Shown here piece after piece: positions 1 through 11,627 of a DNA stretch of 64,000 nt. Source of the DNA: Sophora flavescens (taxonomy: Eukaryota > Streptophyta > Magnoliopsida > Fabales > Fabaceae); NCBI GenBank assembly GCA_030762895.1, contig CM061067.1:104937888-105001887 (forward strand). Reading direction: 5' to 3'. The position numbers and the translations under genes were made by a program. The notes below the pieces were generated by a model that made no database searches, had not been told where the DNA came from, and saw only the letters and a list, made by a program, of their open reading frames with translations. Every line of letters starts with the position of its first letter. Within the stretch, counting starts at the first letter, position 1.

Positions 1-1228
1 TAAGGGGGCAACTGCCCGGTGGGCTAGAGATTGACCAACTCTAATACTTCTCCAGTGAAAACGATGTTGAGATCTCATGAGATTAAGTTAGAGCCTTATA
101 TTGAAGTGTCATGCATCCTCTTTATAAAACTGATTGTTCGGGTTTGAGACCCTTTGATATAACACTGTTATGTTATGTATATGTATGATTTAACTGCTTA
201 TATGATTCTGTGATGAATGTATCATGTATATGGTTGTTGTGGGATATATCTTATGACGGTATCTCACTCTTGCACCACTACATGCTTTGTTCTTTTCTCC
301 TTGTATCGGGAACGTACGTACTCTTAGATGGATCCGGATGTTCCCCTGGCACCAACGAACTCGAGGAATGAGGTCTTCGATCATGCTGGGGCGGCGGCGA
401 GTTGGACCATACATGAAGGAGCGACGATGGCGACTTATCAGGGACCGATCACGTCTACTGAGACAAATGCCAACGGAGTACCTATACGGAGAATCCATAC
501 CGTCGAGTCTAGGACTGTGGCGCTTCCACCTCCATGGTTTTACCTCCACACGCTACAGGTCACCGGACTTCTTCAGGAGCACCTTGACCCAGTCGAACCA
601 CTCGAAGAGGATCCAGCGAAAGAGGATCCCGAAGAGGATCCGGAGGAAGACCCCTACGAGTTTATAGAGGTTGAGGAGGAGGGGGAGGAGGAGCCAGAGT
701 ACCACCCACAGGATCCCAGCGACGACGACATGATCATCGATGATGGCGGCGACGTTATCGATCCGGTTAGTGGTCCCTCGTCTGAAGGTAGCTTCTGCGG
801 TCACTCCGAGTGCAGGAGGCATGGATAGATCGTTGTTGGTTTTTGGAGTTTGCCCCTGATGGTCCCTTGGCTTCTGGAGCCTTCTTTTGATCCTTATGCC
901 CGATTTTCCCCATTCCCAGTGTGATGACAATCTCTTACCTACTTCTTCAGTTTTTGTATCAGTGTGAGTTGGCCAGTTCGATAAGGCCTGTCTTGTAACC
1001 AGAAACCTAAGATCCCAAGTGGGTCGGCTATGTATTTATATGTATGATGTTATTCACATGTTCTGAGTGTTCATCATTGTTCCTTAACTACCGCTTACAA
1101 AAAAAATATGAGTACCCTTTTCAGTAACCTCCTAATAAAGGTTATATTTCCGAAGGCGACCAGCGTTTTAAATAAGTTTCTTTTCCGCAAATGAGTAACC
1201 ATGTGATGCCAGGTTTTAGGGTGTCACA
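1..1228 (+). repeat. 3' part of a Ty3/gypsy-type LTR, cut by the window start
   Basis: The segment ends in GGGTGTCACA, the same terminus as the solo LTR that ends at 37192. Both carry a homologous acidic ORF about 400 bp before the terminus and a similar stretch ('ggtatctcac') before it. The junction at 1228/1229 falls inside a minus-strand gag-protease frame, so this LTR is an insertion into that element. Its start and any internal region lie outside the window, so I cannot say whether it is a solo LTR or a 3' LTR. Confidence 0.75.
328..828 (+). CDS. Acidic LTR-embedded ORF, 166 aa, unknown function
   Basis: The 166-codon frame begins MDPDVPL directly after a splice-acceptor-like 'cttag'. 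The N-terminal half (about residues 20-75) is mixed in composition and contains 'GPITSTETNANGVPIRR' and 'TVALPP'. The C-terminal half (about 85-150) is a run of Glu, Asp and Pro with repeated EEDP and 'EYHPQDPSDDD'. The same layout occurs in the broken ORF split between 22748 and 36787 (matching 'GP', 'VALPP/ITLPP', 'YHP' and 'DDD' blocks), so the frame is conserved between elements and not random. No gag, pol or env motif is visible. It ends 400 bp before the LTR terminus. It may be an accessory retrotransposon protein or a relic. I do not recognise the family. Confidence 0.5.
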   Translation: MDPDVPLAPTNSRNEVFDHAGAAASWTIHEGATMATYQGPITSTETNANGVPIRRIHTVESRTVALPPPWFYLHTLQVTGLLQEHLDPVEPLEEDPAKEDPEEDPEEDPYEFIEVEEEGEEEPEYHPQDPSDDDMIIDDGGDVIDPVSGPSSEGSFCGHSECRRHG

Positions 1229-2480
1229 CAAACAACACATATGAGAGTCTACCAGCTATCAAACACATACCTTATATAAGATCAGCAGATTGAGAAGATT
1301 CAGCTCCCCTCACGGTAAACACTCTTTCAGTGGCTTGAGGTCTAGCTAATTATGGTCTTGCTGCTGGGACTCCTCTTCCAGCTCTACCTCTATTGTCTCC
1401 AGTTCCTCTTCCGGTAGTTGTCGGTTGTTGCATAACCCTTTGTCTGTAATCTCGTGCCACATGACCTGGTTTCCCACAGTTGAAACAGTTAGGCCTATTT
1501 GTACAGTCTCTAGCATTATGCGATCCTCCACATCTGAAGCAAACTAAGCCTTACGGTTGCTGACCCGCTCTAGCCATTGGTGCTGGTGTCGGCATTTGCC
1601 CGGTTCTAGCATATGGTCTCTGTCTCCACTAAGAACTACTTCCTCTGTGCCTCTGGAAACTTGATCGATTAGGACCTCCACTCCTCGATTGTTTCTGCTC
1701 ATTGGCCATCCCTAGGTCTATTCTTTCAATGGCACTGCATCTCTCGACTAGTTCTGGGAAATATTGTATGTCCAAAGACACTACAGCCTTCTGCAGCTCA
1801 TCTCTGAGTCATTCCTCAAATCTTCTACATTTCCGGTCCTCACTTGGAAACCTCTGATAGAATTCTAAAAATTTAATCAACGCCTCAAAACGTGATGCAT
1901 AATCACCAACAGACATGTTGCCTTGTTTGAGTTTTGTGAATTCCTTTTCCTTCTCGCGACGAACTAGACGTGGAAAATATTTTTCGAAAAATAAATCGGT
2001 GAATAACTTCCAGTTACTGTTCCTATCCCCAGCTTCCAACAGTCTTTTCTTTCCCTTCCACCAGAATTCTGCTCCTTCGGTTAACATAAAGGCAGCATAG
2101 GTCGCTTTCTTCTCCTCGCTGCAGCGCATAGTACTAAATATCTTTCCGATCTCTTGTATCCACCATTCCACCTTCTCTAGGCCATACTCTCCTCGGAATT
2201 GAGGTGGCTTTCCGTTCATAAAATTAGTCAATCTGGCATCTTCAGCTGCTACTGTCCTTCTCTGATTCTTAATTTCTAGCTGCTCTTTGCTCATTTGCAG
2301 CATCTCAGCATTCTGCTGGGTTTGCAATAGCATAGCAGCAGCTATGGTTTCCATTACATTTGGAGTCGAAGATGATCCTCCTCCATTCTCAGTATTGTCA
2401 GCATTACCGTTGACAGCTCCAATAATCCTTTCTGGAGTTCTGTCACCACTGTTAGTTGGACGTCTTCTTCCGCGAGCCAT
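1229..2480 (-). pseudogene. Ty3/gypsy gag to protease, broken
   Basis: The frame starts at MARGRRRPTN (2480). It contains a retrotransposon gag core near residues 95-200 with 'FRGEYGLEKVEWWIQEIGKI', 'AAFMLTEGAEFWW' and 'FFEKYFPRLVR'. Further downstream are two CCHC-like zinc knuckles (about 1545-1440): CFRCGGSHNARDC, and CFNCGKPGHVARDY with Tyr in place of the last Cys. In-frame stops lie at about 1809 (TGA), 1630 (TAG) and 1552 (TAA), with more near 1345 and 1275. The frame then reads 'ADLI.GMCLIAGRLSYVLF' and stops at 1229 on the first base of the codon where gypsy proteases have the Asp of DSGAT. This would be the structural protein of virus-like particles. It is not functional here. Confidence 0.85.
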
Positions 2481-2727
2481 GATTCTGTTAAAAGAAATCG
2501 TCTGCTCTCATTAGTATGACATATAATACTACATATACAAGTATATAAATACCATATGCCATACTCATATTAACTTCTCACATCAGATTCGGACACACTA
2601 CCCAACTTCTAAGCATAGTCAAAATCCGATGTGGATTCAACTAGACACGACCAGTAACAAAATCCTAAACCTCGCAGTCCTTGATTCTGATCGGACATAA
2701 CCCCACAGTCCGTTTTAGAACCAAACT

Positions 2728-2739
2728 GCTCTAATACCA
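2728..2739 (-). other. Primer binding site (initiator Met-tRNA type)
   Basis: On the minus strand the sequence reads TGGTATTAGAGC, one base off the common plant PBS TGGTATCAGAGC. It lies two bases inside the LTR edge at 2742 and about 250 bp upstream of the gag start at 2480, which fixes the orientation of the element. Confidence 0.8.
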
Positions 2740-3402
2740 AATGAGACACCCCGTTGTGCCCCGGTGTTTTATCAGACTAAAATCTCATTAATAAATTTCT
2801 TACTCGTGCGCTTAATATGAAAATACATAGAAATTGAAGCTTAAGTTTCAAAAGCTCACAACTTCAATTAATTAAAACATCACACTATAGTTATGTTAAG
2901 CGTAGACACATATGTCTAAAAAAACATATTACAAAACACTGTTGAGGGTATCCTTTCAGTAAGATCCCTCACAAGCATATACTTAAAAAAAAGTTAAACA
3001 AAGTGGAAACATATAAAAACGCCTCACGAAACGAACTGGCCATAACTAACTAGACCCTAATCACCATGGGTCAAAGCTCGTCCTTCGCCCTCCGGTTCGT
3101 AGGGAGTTCCATCCAACTCCTCCCGGTTACACTCATCCATAGGGTCTTCTCGTACGATTCCACAAGGAGATAAAATACAACATACAGAAATATACAGGGG
3201 ATAAGAAACAGTTCTATCATCAAAAGTAGGAAAGAGTCATAGTAAATTATACAGTAATTGTCACAGACAATCAACACACCTAACTAACAAATCATCCTCA
3301 AATTAATATATCATCCTCTACCCTCAATCTCATGCTACTCGAAGACACCATAGCTGCACAGCTATTTCTAAGGTGGAAGTGGTCTCGCAAGAACTCTTGA
3401 TT

Positions 3403-3552
3403 TTACGAGTATTATATTACCAATACAATGTGTATTATATTACCAATACACAGATGTGTTTTACGTGTATTATATTACCAATACACAGATGTCCTTGTGT
3501 ATTATATTACCAATAAACTTTTCTCCTTGTGTATTATATTACCAATACACAA
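3403..3552. repeat. Tandem AT-rich palindromic repeats inside an LTR
   Basis: Five close copies of a core 'gtattatattaccaatac' follow each other with variable spacers. Each copy has GTGTATT at one end and AATACAC at the other, so each can fold into a hairpin. They lie in the R/U5 part of the minus-strand gypsy LTR. Confidence 0.8.
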
Positions 3553-4859
3553 TTGTGGAAAACAACACCTACACTTGAGTCTTACCAACCCGTTTTAACA
3601 ACATCCTAGTGCCTTAACCTTCCATTAGAACTTGACGCATACTCTATGCCATAACACCTCTTTAAGATACATCACCTAGGTTAGGCACTTCTAAATCATC
3701 ATTATCCTCACACCCAGAACAATCATCTCTTAGACAACATATATATCTTTGCTTAAAATCCACTAAGCATGATAATAAAAACCAGGCAGATCATGCATAA
3801 CACAACATCAATCAAAGTATTCCAATATCACCAACATAGCACAAAATCAATTCAATAAAGGTAATAAAATCAAATCAACCATCAACAATATAAAATCAAC
3901 CTAATGTCGATAAACTTACAATCCCCGAATCGTCATTGGTTTTTCAGAAAAGGTTTTCAATGTGATTTTGGTCTTGTCGATTACTCGACTACTAGTAGGG
4001 TTTTGGTCTCCCTACACAATTATTGTATAATCTACTACTTATCCATTCCGATGATAGGTTGGTTCCCCCCCCCCCCCCCCCCCCGGGGTTATCACCGGGA
4101 TTCTGAATGTTCCTCGTTATCACGCCACACGTTTCCAATTCCTCCTTCAACCAACAACACAACCACAAATAAATCAACAAAACCTCTTTGACATATTAAT
4201 GCTAGGTTTCGGCAATCAATTCAAAAATAGGCTAGGTTCATTTTCTCATTCTAATCTTTTGGATAATAATTACTTAGATCTTAGCTAGTTAGGATAAATT
4301 ACTATAAGTTGAAAATATGAAATAAAAATCATCCAACCACTTAGGGTAGGGTTTTGGTCTTGAACCATAAAATAGGCTAGAGGTTTTCAAACTTCTCAAG
4401 TTTTTAGATTTAACATCAAAAGATATTAAAGAGATTAAATCAATAGTTCTATTTCACAAATTGAAACAAAACCTTCTTGCTTCAAAACAACATAGGTTCG
4501 GCCTCTTTACAAAAATTGGGTAGGAAAATTTTGCTTGATGCACGCTCTTAGGTAATAAATATAGAGATCACTGTGAGTCCATAGAAATTGGTTTCAAGTC
4601 AAACGGATTTTTCTACTAATTTCTAGAGATTTTAGAAGCTTATAGATCTAAGAATATCAAATGGATGAACATGGCATAAATTCAACAAATAAGTGAAGAT
4701 GAGAACTTAGATGAGTAAGAAGAAGAAGTTTAACCCTTGGAGCTTGAAGAAAATGAGTGAAGATGATGAGTTCTTGAAGAAAATCAATGAAACTTGTTGA
4801 AGTAAGTAAAGTGTTGTTTATGAAAATGTGAAGAAAGTGAGAATAAAGAAAATGATGGG

Positions 4860-4867
4860 TTTATATA
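4860..4867 (-). promoter_or_regulatory. TATA box of the gypsy LTR
   Basis: On the minus strand the sequence reads CCCCTATATAAACCC, followed by a CT-rich leader. This is the usual form of a plant LTR core promoter. I infer a transcription start about 30 bp downstream. Confidence 0.5.
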
Positions 4868-5476
4868 GGGGAGGGGGTTGAAAACCGTGCGGGGGGGGGG
4901 GGGGGGGGTAGGAGAAAAACTTAGAGGCCAATTTTGGCTTAGGACGTGTTTGGTTGAAAGATGAGTGATTAATGGGTTTTTAGATTAAAATACTATTAAT
5001 TTCAAAACATCATGATTACTTTCTTGTATGTGACATATGACTTTAGTCCATCAAGTTACTTCAACTCCATCAAGTCACTTCAGTCAACTCAGCTCTCTAT
5101 TCTGCTCCGTTGTTCAACCGATTTAAGTTTCTCGATCGTAATTTTCGAAGATTTCGCCGGGATAAAATATTATGTTTTATTTCCGAACGTAAATTTTCAA
5201 AATAACTAAAGTCATTGGAAACACGACAAAAACACTAACCATTCCATTCATGGGTCAAAATTAGGTTTTCTACTCAGTAAACTTTTACTGTCAGTGAAAA
5301 CGCAGACTGGGTTTCGTCTAAATTTTCAACCCAAAATTTTACCGTAACCTTCTACGATAAAGTAGACTACGAATATGATTTTATTTTATTCAAAATCACT
5401 TTATAACTCTGAGATTAATATATAATTAATTATATTTTAACCGGTTGAACAGTATAATTAAAATCAGGTTGTTGCA

Positions 5477-6106
5477 TCCTTCACTTTGTAGCGTGACAAC
5501 CCACACTTGGGGTAGTATCTTCTTATACCCCATACCCATCGGACACAATAACTTTTTCGTCTCATAGTTACGGTCAGACAATGTGTTACCCTCTGGAAGC
5601 AAGTCTTTCAACAATTAAAGCAATTAGATGAAACTTTTATCGCTCCAACCATTTCTCGCCTTCACACTAACCAATTTTAACACTACCGACAACCGTGTAT
5701 GAGTAGTGCACCCTGGATACAAAGGCTTATCCGTATCACTACACAATGTTTCATACACATGAGCTCACTGAAAAGATTCTTGTCCAATATCACGGATTAT
5801 GTCCTCTACTCGATTATCCTCCATATCTATGTCAACTTCCTCACTTTGAGACACACTTGGCTTGTTATTTAACAACACATCACCATGCCATATCCATCTT
5901 GTATAATTCAAGTAAATCTAAAAATAAATAAGATGATTACCAATATCCTTAACTGCGCATTTCCTTGTATTCAAACATTTGACACAATGACAACAAAACA
6001 TTTCATTAATATTAGGAACATTTCTTTGAACAAATTCTATAAACTCTTCCACTGCCTTCAGATACTCATCACTTGTGCGTTTACAAACCATCCAACTATG
6101 ATCCAT
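5477..6106 (-). pseudogene. TNP2-like CACTA transposase, fragmented
   Basis: From 6106 the minus strand reads MDHSWMVCKRTSDEYLKAVE and then 'FIEFVQRN...CCHCVKC', which is the transposase-associated domain found at the start of plant CACTA transposases. Further on, in several frames, are 'VEDIIRDIGQESF' (about 5820), 'LYPGCTTHTRLSVVLKL' with 'KARNGWSDKSF' (about 5690) and 'LLPEGNTLSDRNYETKKLLC' (about 5600), followed by 'PKCGLSRYK' at the gypsy junction. These match the TNP2 core. Stops, frameshifts and a small deletion (after 'GYKKI', where family members have a Cys-rich stretch) show that it is dead. The rest lies beyond the gypsy insertion. Confidence 0.8.
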
Positions 6107-6516
6107 AATTATATAGGTTCCGTAGATATACACACATATATCCAATATAAGCATAATAGGGGAGATTGGAAAAGCACTAGTATTTGAAAACCTAACATCT
6201 CATAAAATTAAGATGAGGATAGGATGCACCATTAATCAATAGCTCACCCAGTTACTATCTTTTTCTCTTTGAACCCACTGAACCCAACCCGACCCATGGC
6301 TACCCTTACTAATAAGCAACAAAGAAAGTATAAAGAGAGATATTCTATCAAACCAAAACCCCAAACTGTAGCAGCAATACTCCACCACCCCAAAACACAA
6401 CACTAACCCCAATTTCAAATTGACCCCAGTTCAGTGCAACCCTAAACAGGCACTCTTACCAAATTCTAAATCCCAAGTTCCTAATGTTAACATAACAGTA
6501 ACACAAAACCACAAAA

Positions 6517-7779
6517 CACTAGTGCAGAAAAGGGATTTCACGTCGGTTAAAATTGACCTTCAAAGCCGGTTTTAGAATCGATGTTGAAACGACCGATGTT
6601 GTTTATGGCAACTTTAGACATCAGTTTTAAACCGATGTGTAAAGTGCAGTTTCCACATTGGTTCTGTCTTAAAACCGATGTCTAAAGTTCTGTTCAACAA
6701 ACAAATGTAAGCAGAACAACACTTTAGACATCGGTTATAAGACAGAACCGATGTGTAAACTGCACTTTACACATTGGTTCTGTCTTATAACCGATGTCTA
6801 AAGTTCTGTTTCAACAAATAACTAAGCATAAAAATACTTTAGACATCGGTTCTTGAAAATAACCGATGTAAAAAGTCTTTTTTTTTTAAAAATGGATTTT
6901 TTAGTTCAGTTTGGTCACATTCGACAAAAGAAACAATAAATAAACGTAGGATATGAACTTAAACATGTTCCTCATAACATTAGTTCATTGTCAAATACAA
7001 ACTTCAACTTAATTACAATGTCATTTCTAGATACAAATGATCCTCCTTTTTGTATAAACCTTGCAACTGAAAATGCCAAGTCCTTAGCAGGTCTGTGAGG
7101 AACTGGACCTCCAAACTCAGTAAACCTGTAGGTTTAAAAGAGGAACATAGGCAATGAACAGTCAGCAAAATCTCTAGCTTGTATGTTTCTTACAAGTAAC
7201 AAGGAACCAAATACAAGCTACAAATTTATAATTGTTATATCGACAAACTCATCACAAAGATTTATGACTTCCTATCATACTCAAATGATGTCAGAATAAG
7301 ATTCTAGCTACACAACAAAATTGAGAATTTGAAAGCACCATGTCAGAATAAGATTCTAGCATCACAAGATTCTAGCGGAGGGGCTTCTATCCTTCCACTC
7401 AAAGCAGCTATGAGAGACGATGGACTTTTGGTGGTGAAAACAAAATGGGTCTAGGTTTAGGAAACAAAATGGGTGTAGAGAAGGGCACGATAAGAAAGGA
7501 GGGAATGAATAGGAAATAAAATGGATTCTAAACAGATGTGTAAAGAAGACTGGTGTTGTTTGTTGACATTAGACATCGGTTGTAAACATAACCGATGTGA
7601 AAAGTTAAGCAGAATTTCAAATTTCTTTTTTATTTTACTTTTAGACATCGGGTGTTAAAAAGAACCGATGTTAAAAGTTTTGACATTAATTTCAAAAATG
7701 TCACCGCCTAATTTTTTACATCGGTTAAAAAGGAATCGGTGTTAAATCCCTGATGTTAAAAGTATATTTTGCACTAGTG
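6517..7779. mobile_element. Small non-autonomous CACTA element
   Basis: The termini are CACTAGTGCAGAAAAGGG on the left and its inverted form ending TTTTGCACTAGTG on the right, flanked by a 3-bp AAA duplication (6514-6516 and 7780-7782). Both ends carry many subterminal copies of ACATCGGTT or its complement AACCGATGT, often as inverted pairs (6570-6880, 7570-7760). This is the usual arrangement of transposase binding sites. The middle has no convincing coding frame, so it would depend on a transposase encoded elsewhere. It is nested in the larger CACTA relic. Confidence 0.85.
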
Positions 7780-8324
7780 AAAGCAAGTGAAATGAAATGA
7801 AGAAAGATAGAGGGGGTGCATACCTGTTAATGGGGTGACAAGCAAGTTCTAACAAATTCTAAATCCCAAGTTCTATTATTGATAAATCCAAGAACAAGCT
7901 AGCACCTTTGGATGCTGAGAATAAAAGCTGATATCATTCGGTGGCAGGTAATATTGTGGGTAGATAACTGAAAACCAAAAACCCTTTAGTTCAATACCAA
8001 GGATGTTACTATTGAAGGCAAAGAAAAGAAACTAAAGAGATAACAATAACATATTAGGGGTGCGGTTGGGTGCATACCTGTTCTTTTATTGCACGTGGGG
8101 TGGTTTAATGGAGAACCATGCTATAAGTGGAGGGCAGAAGTGAAGAGAAGTGGACGAAGCTTCAATGAGACAGAAAACGAGATTAATGGAAGAGAAGAAG
8201 AAATGAAGATGCGAGAGAGTAGAGAGAAGAGAACTCACCAGAGAGACTCGCGGTGGTTGCCTTAGAATAGGTTCGCAACGGTGAGGGAGTTGTGATAGAG
8301 GCTCGCACGGTGGGCTTGCGGTGT

Positions 8325-8413
8325 GTTAGGGCAGAAGGGCATGTGTGAAGTGATCACGCGGGATGTAACGTTAGGGCAGAAGGGCATGTGTGAAGTGATC
8401 AGCGGGATGTAAC
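8325..8413. repeat. 45-bp tandem duplication
   Basis: Two adjacent copies of a unit starting 'gttagggcagaagggcat' and ending 'gggatgtaac' differ by a 1-bp deletion in the second copy. They lie in the CACTA relic just inside its subterminal repeats, which suggests a recent local duplication. Confidence 0.85.
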
Positions 8414-8716
8414 GTTTGTAAAAAAATTGATTAAAACTTTTAATGTCTGTTATTCAAATAACAGACGTTAAAGTAAACACATTAACGTCTGTTATTAAAC
8501 AACCGACGTTAAATATGACTTTTAACGTCTGTTATTTGAATAACAGACCTTAAAAGTTTTACTCAAGTTTTTTAATGTCTTTTATTTTAGTAACCGACGT
8601 TAATGTTGATTTAAATGAACCAATTATTTATCGTTCTGCCACCGCGTCTTTTTCAACGTCTAGTTTTATTTAACCAACGTTAAAGCTGGTCGTAAAATAC
8701 ATACTTTTTACTAGTG

Positions 8717-10730
8717 TAAGTCCCTCACCTACGAAGGAACAAACTAACTAGGGATAGCATGTAAATGTACGTGGGTGGTAGCAGTTAAAGGTGGGTGGTC
8801 TTTCACGAGCAAGCCGAATACCCATATATTCTGCAACGGTAAGGATCAAGCCGTGTAGTACTCAAATTGGTGGACTTTTGAGAGGGTTATCATGTGCCAT
8901 AAATAAAAATACTACATGGTATGAAGGAGATACGTATATTATATTTTTGGACAAAATAAGAAAAAGAGTATAAATGTTCTCATGTCAAGCAATTACAGCT
9001 TCAAAACGCAATGCATGCATTCTGAAATGGGAAATGAATGATTTGACAAATTCAAATGAATGAATGGAACAATGAATTTATAATCACAGATACAGACAAA
9101 ACGACGGAGTATTGCTTTATTTAGTAAAACCAACAAAATAAAAAGACTATTTTTGGGATGTTTTCATTATTTCTCACGTATATATATCGCAAAAAATTCA
9201 GTGGAAAACTGCTTTTTGAATTTGGCTCAATGTTATGAAATTAGAATAAATCAAAAGGGTGACTTGAGTGTACCCGTGACCGAGCCGCACTTTTTTTTAG
9301 GGGAAAAAAAAACGGGGTCAAAGATTCAAATCGTTAAAAAGATAATTGTTTAGTGAATAACTAAATATTAAAAAAACCATTAGATTAAATATTTTTTAAT
9401 AAATTTTTATATATAACTCCTCACAAAAAAAAATATACACCACAAAACATGAAATCAACAATTACATTAAAAATGAAATTCTAAAAAATTAATATATTCC
9501 CCTATATTGTACGGATCCATATACTAGTGTAAAAAAACACAAGTGAATCGAATAAAAGGAATTAGAGAGAGCAAACGGAAATAAATGATAACTTGATTAA
9601 ATATTGGTTAAATATTCTCTATAACTTGATAACTTGATTTTCTGTTGAAGATGGTTTGGAACCGGTCCTACACTAATTTCAATATATGTCATATTCAATA
9701 TATTTCATAAATTTATCCTTTGTTGTTGTTTGACTTGTATCTTGAGTTCTCGACTACAAATGCAAAAAAAAAAACATGCATTTATTATAAAAACTTTTTT
9801 CTCCAATGCTAAAGTAAATTATAAGATGCCACTAGCCAATAGATTAACTAGGGGATGGATATCAGTCGTACGTACACATGCTTCCGTCGTACAAATCAGA
9901 CAATGTTGTGAAATTTCAACACTAGCAGAGGAACTTCTCATATTGATTGGGTAAAAATGTTTGAATTTTATGTTTTTGACAATGAAACATACTGCCTTAT
10001 CATTCATGCAAACGTGCACATTAACATAAAGAGAAAGGGGAGAGAAGAGGAACTTCAGAGTTCTCATTTGTACAAGGAATTTCAATGAAGGTAAATGCAG
10101 ATAAGTTTGTTAATATTGGTGTCTATGTCAATGGGATACGCGTGCACGTGCTTACAAGAGAGAGAAAAATAGGGACCCAGAATCAAGGGATTTTAAATGG
10201 TAACCGTACATGACTTATTCCCCACAATCTATAATTAAATATGCAATTCAAACATTACCAGAATAAATGTCGTTCTCTCAATATCTGCAGATAGAATCCA
10301 GACAACTATTATCAACCATGTAGGGTACCTAGTAGTCTGATTCAAGTATTACTTGTAAAACATTGCTATTCTTACTATGACAATCTTTCAATAATTTTTT
10401 AAAATACTTTACATCATAAAAATCAAAATCCAAAAATTGTTAAAGATAGATATTCAAGAAATATTTTCCTACTTTTAAACCAAGCTGATACCCAGACCAT
10501 AACAAGCCTAGAGTATCAAAGGACTAATACATCATAAATTCACAAGATTTCTTACAGTACAAAATAGATGCTTCACAATTATTCAATACATCATATAATT
10601 TAAAATCACAGGCAGACAATAACAACAACATCAAACCTAGATAATAAATTGTAGCAGAGGGCTCTTCTTTCCCCTATTCATTTTTGCAGCTGAAAAGTTG
10701 GTTTTCTTTCAAATTTTGAACTTACTGGAA
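8717..10730. other. Intergenic, AT-rich, downstream of the NAC gene
   Basis: I see no coding frame with similarity to anything I recognise. The stretch is AT-rich with homopolymer runs (9290-9320, 9430) and a few short palindromes. The last 200 bp or so next to 10731 are likely the 3' untranslated region of the minus-strand NAC gene. The open frames here are short and lack codon structure. Confidence 0.6.
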
Positions 10731-11574
10731 CTAGTAATTCCACAAAGTAGCAAGCTCCTGTGGTGCAGGAGGGTGTTGCTGATTGTCAAATGGCATCCTA
10801 CCCATACCAAAATTTGATACAACTGGAGAGATTTCAGGGTTCATATCAGTAGTCAGACTTGTTTCTTGTGAGACAGTGACAATCTCCCTCTCTGGTTTGA
10901 AACTATTCCTCATGTTTGATCCATGGTTATCTAGTAAGGCTCTAATGAAGGTCTGGTCCTGGATGCTATAAACAGAATTTGGTGTAGCTTGAATCCCTTG
11001 AGTAGTAGTAGTAGAGCAGAATGAACCAGAAGATAAAGGCATTTTGGGGAGAATGTTTGGAGGATTTGAAGAAGCCCCAAAAAGGGAGTTGTTGATGAAG
11101 GAATTATCAAAGATCCCTCCTTGTTGGTTTCTTTGAACATCAATTTGATTGGAGAAGCAGGGCACGTAAGCCGATTCAGTCATACTCAGTGGTTGGGTGT
11201 TACCAATGGAAGGTGAAGAATCTGTCAAAGGTGGTGGACCAGAAGAACCCAATTCATTTCCTAATGAGTCCAACCTCATTATCCCAGAAATATGGGTTTT
11301 CTTTCCAGCTGAACTCTTCTGAAACACCCTGCTAATTACCCACTCATTCTGCAAGGATCAAACTTCATTAGCATAGAATAAAATACAAAGTTACCAACTC
11401 CAAGCAAGGCAGAAAAAGGGTAGATTAACAAAATGAACTAAAATCCTCCAATTTGGACATCCCTTTCCTCTAAACTTCCTCGTCAAACCTTTCCTATCCC
11501 AATTCCCAAATAAACCCCAAGTGACGGATCTAAAAAAACGTTAGAAGGGTTAAATAAAATAAAAAATATATATG

Positions 11575-11627
<53 letters not shown>

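Larger units (their letters stand above)
1229..5476 (-). mobile_element. Ty3/gypsy element, 5' half only (LTR, PBS, gag, start of protease)
   Basis: Reading on the minus strand, the order is a 2.7-kb LTR (5476 to 2742), a primer binding site complementary to initiator Met-tRNA, a leader of about 250 bp and a gag frame. The gag frame runs towards the protease and is cut off at 1229 by another LTR. The right edge lies inside the TNP2 transposase of a CACTA element, so this gypsy element inserted into that transposon. The gag has several stops, so the element is dead. Its 3' part should lie to the left of the window. Confidence 0.8.
2742..5476 (-). repeat. 5' LTR of the minus-strand gypsy element
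   Basis: On the minus strand the LTR starts TGCAACAACCTGATTTT and ends GGGGTGTCTCA, next to the PBS. Its start resembles that of the solo LTR at 15831 (TGTAACGTCCTGATTTTT), so the two are related families. It holds a TATA-like box at 4860-4867, poly-C and poly-G tracts at about 4066-4084 and 4891-4908, palindromic AT-rich tandem repeats (3403-3552), and a short acidic reading (about 3150-3065, starting MDECNREELDG) about 400 bp before the LTR 3' end. No other coding content is seen. Confidence 0.75.
5477..8716 (-). mobile_element. CACTA (En/Spm) transposon relic, right end, interrupted twice
   Basis: The right terminus reads, on the minus strand, CACTAGTAAAAAGTAT, followed inward by subterminal repeats of the type TTAACGTCTGTTATT (8440-8680). 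Further in, at 5477-6106, are minus-strand pieces of the transposase. A smaller CACTA (6517-7779) and a gypsy element (edge at 5476) are inserted in it, so the left end is outside the window. The three bases outside the right end are TAA. I see no other gene between 7780 and 8400. That stretch holds purine-rich leader-like sequence and a 45-bp tandem duplication. Confidence 0.75.
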
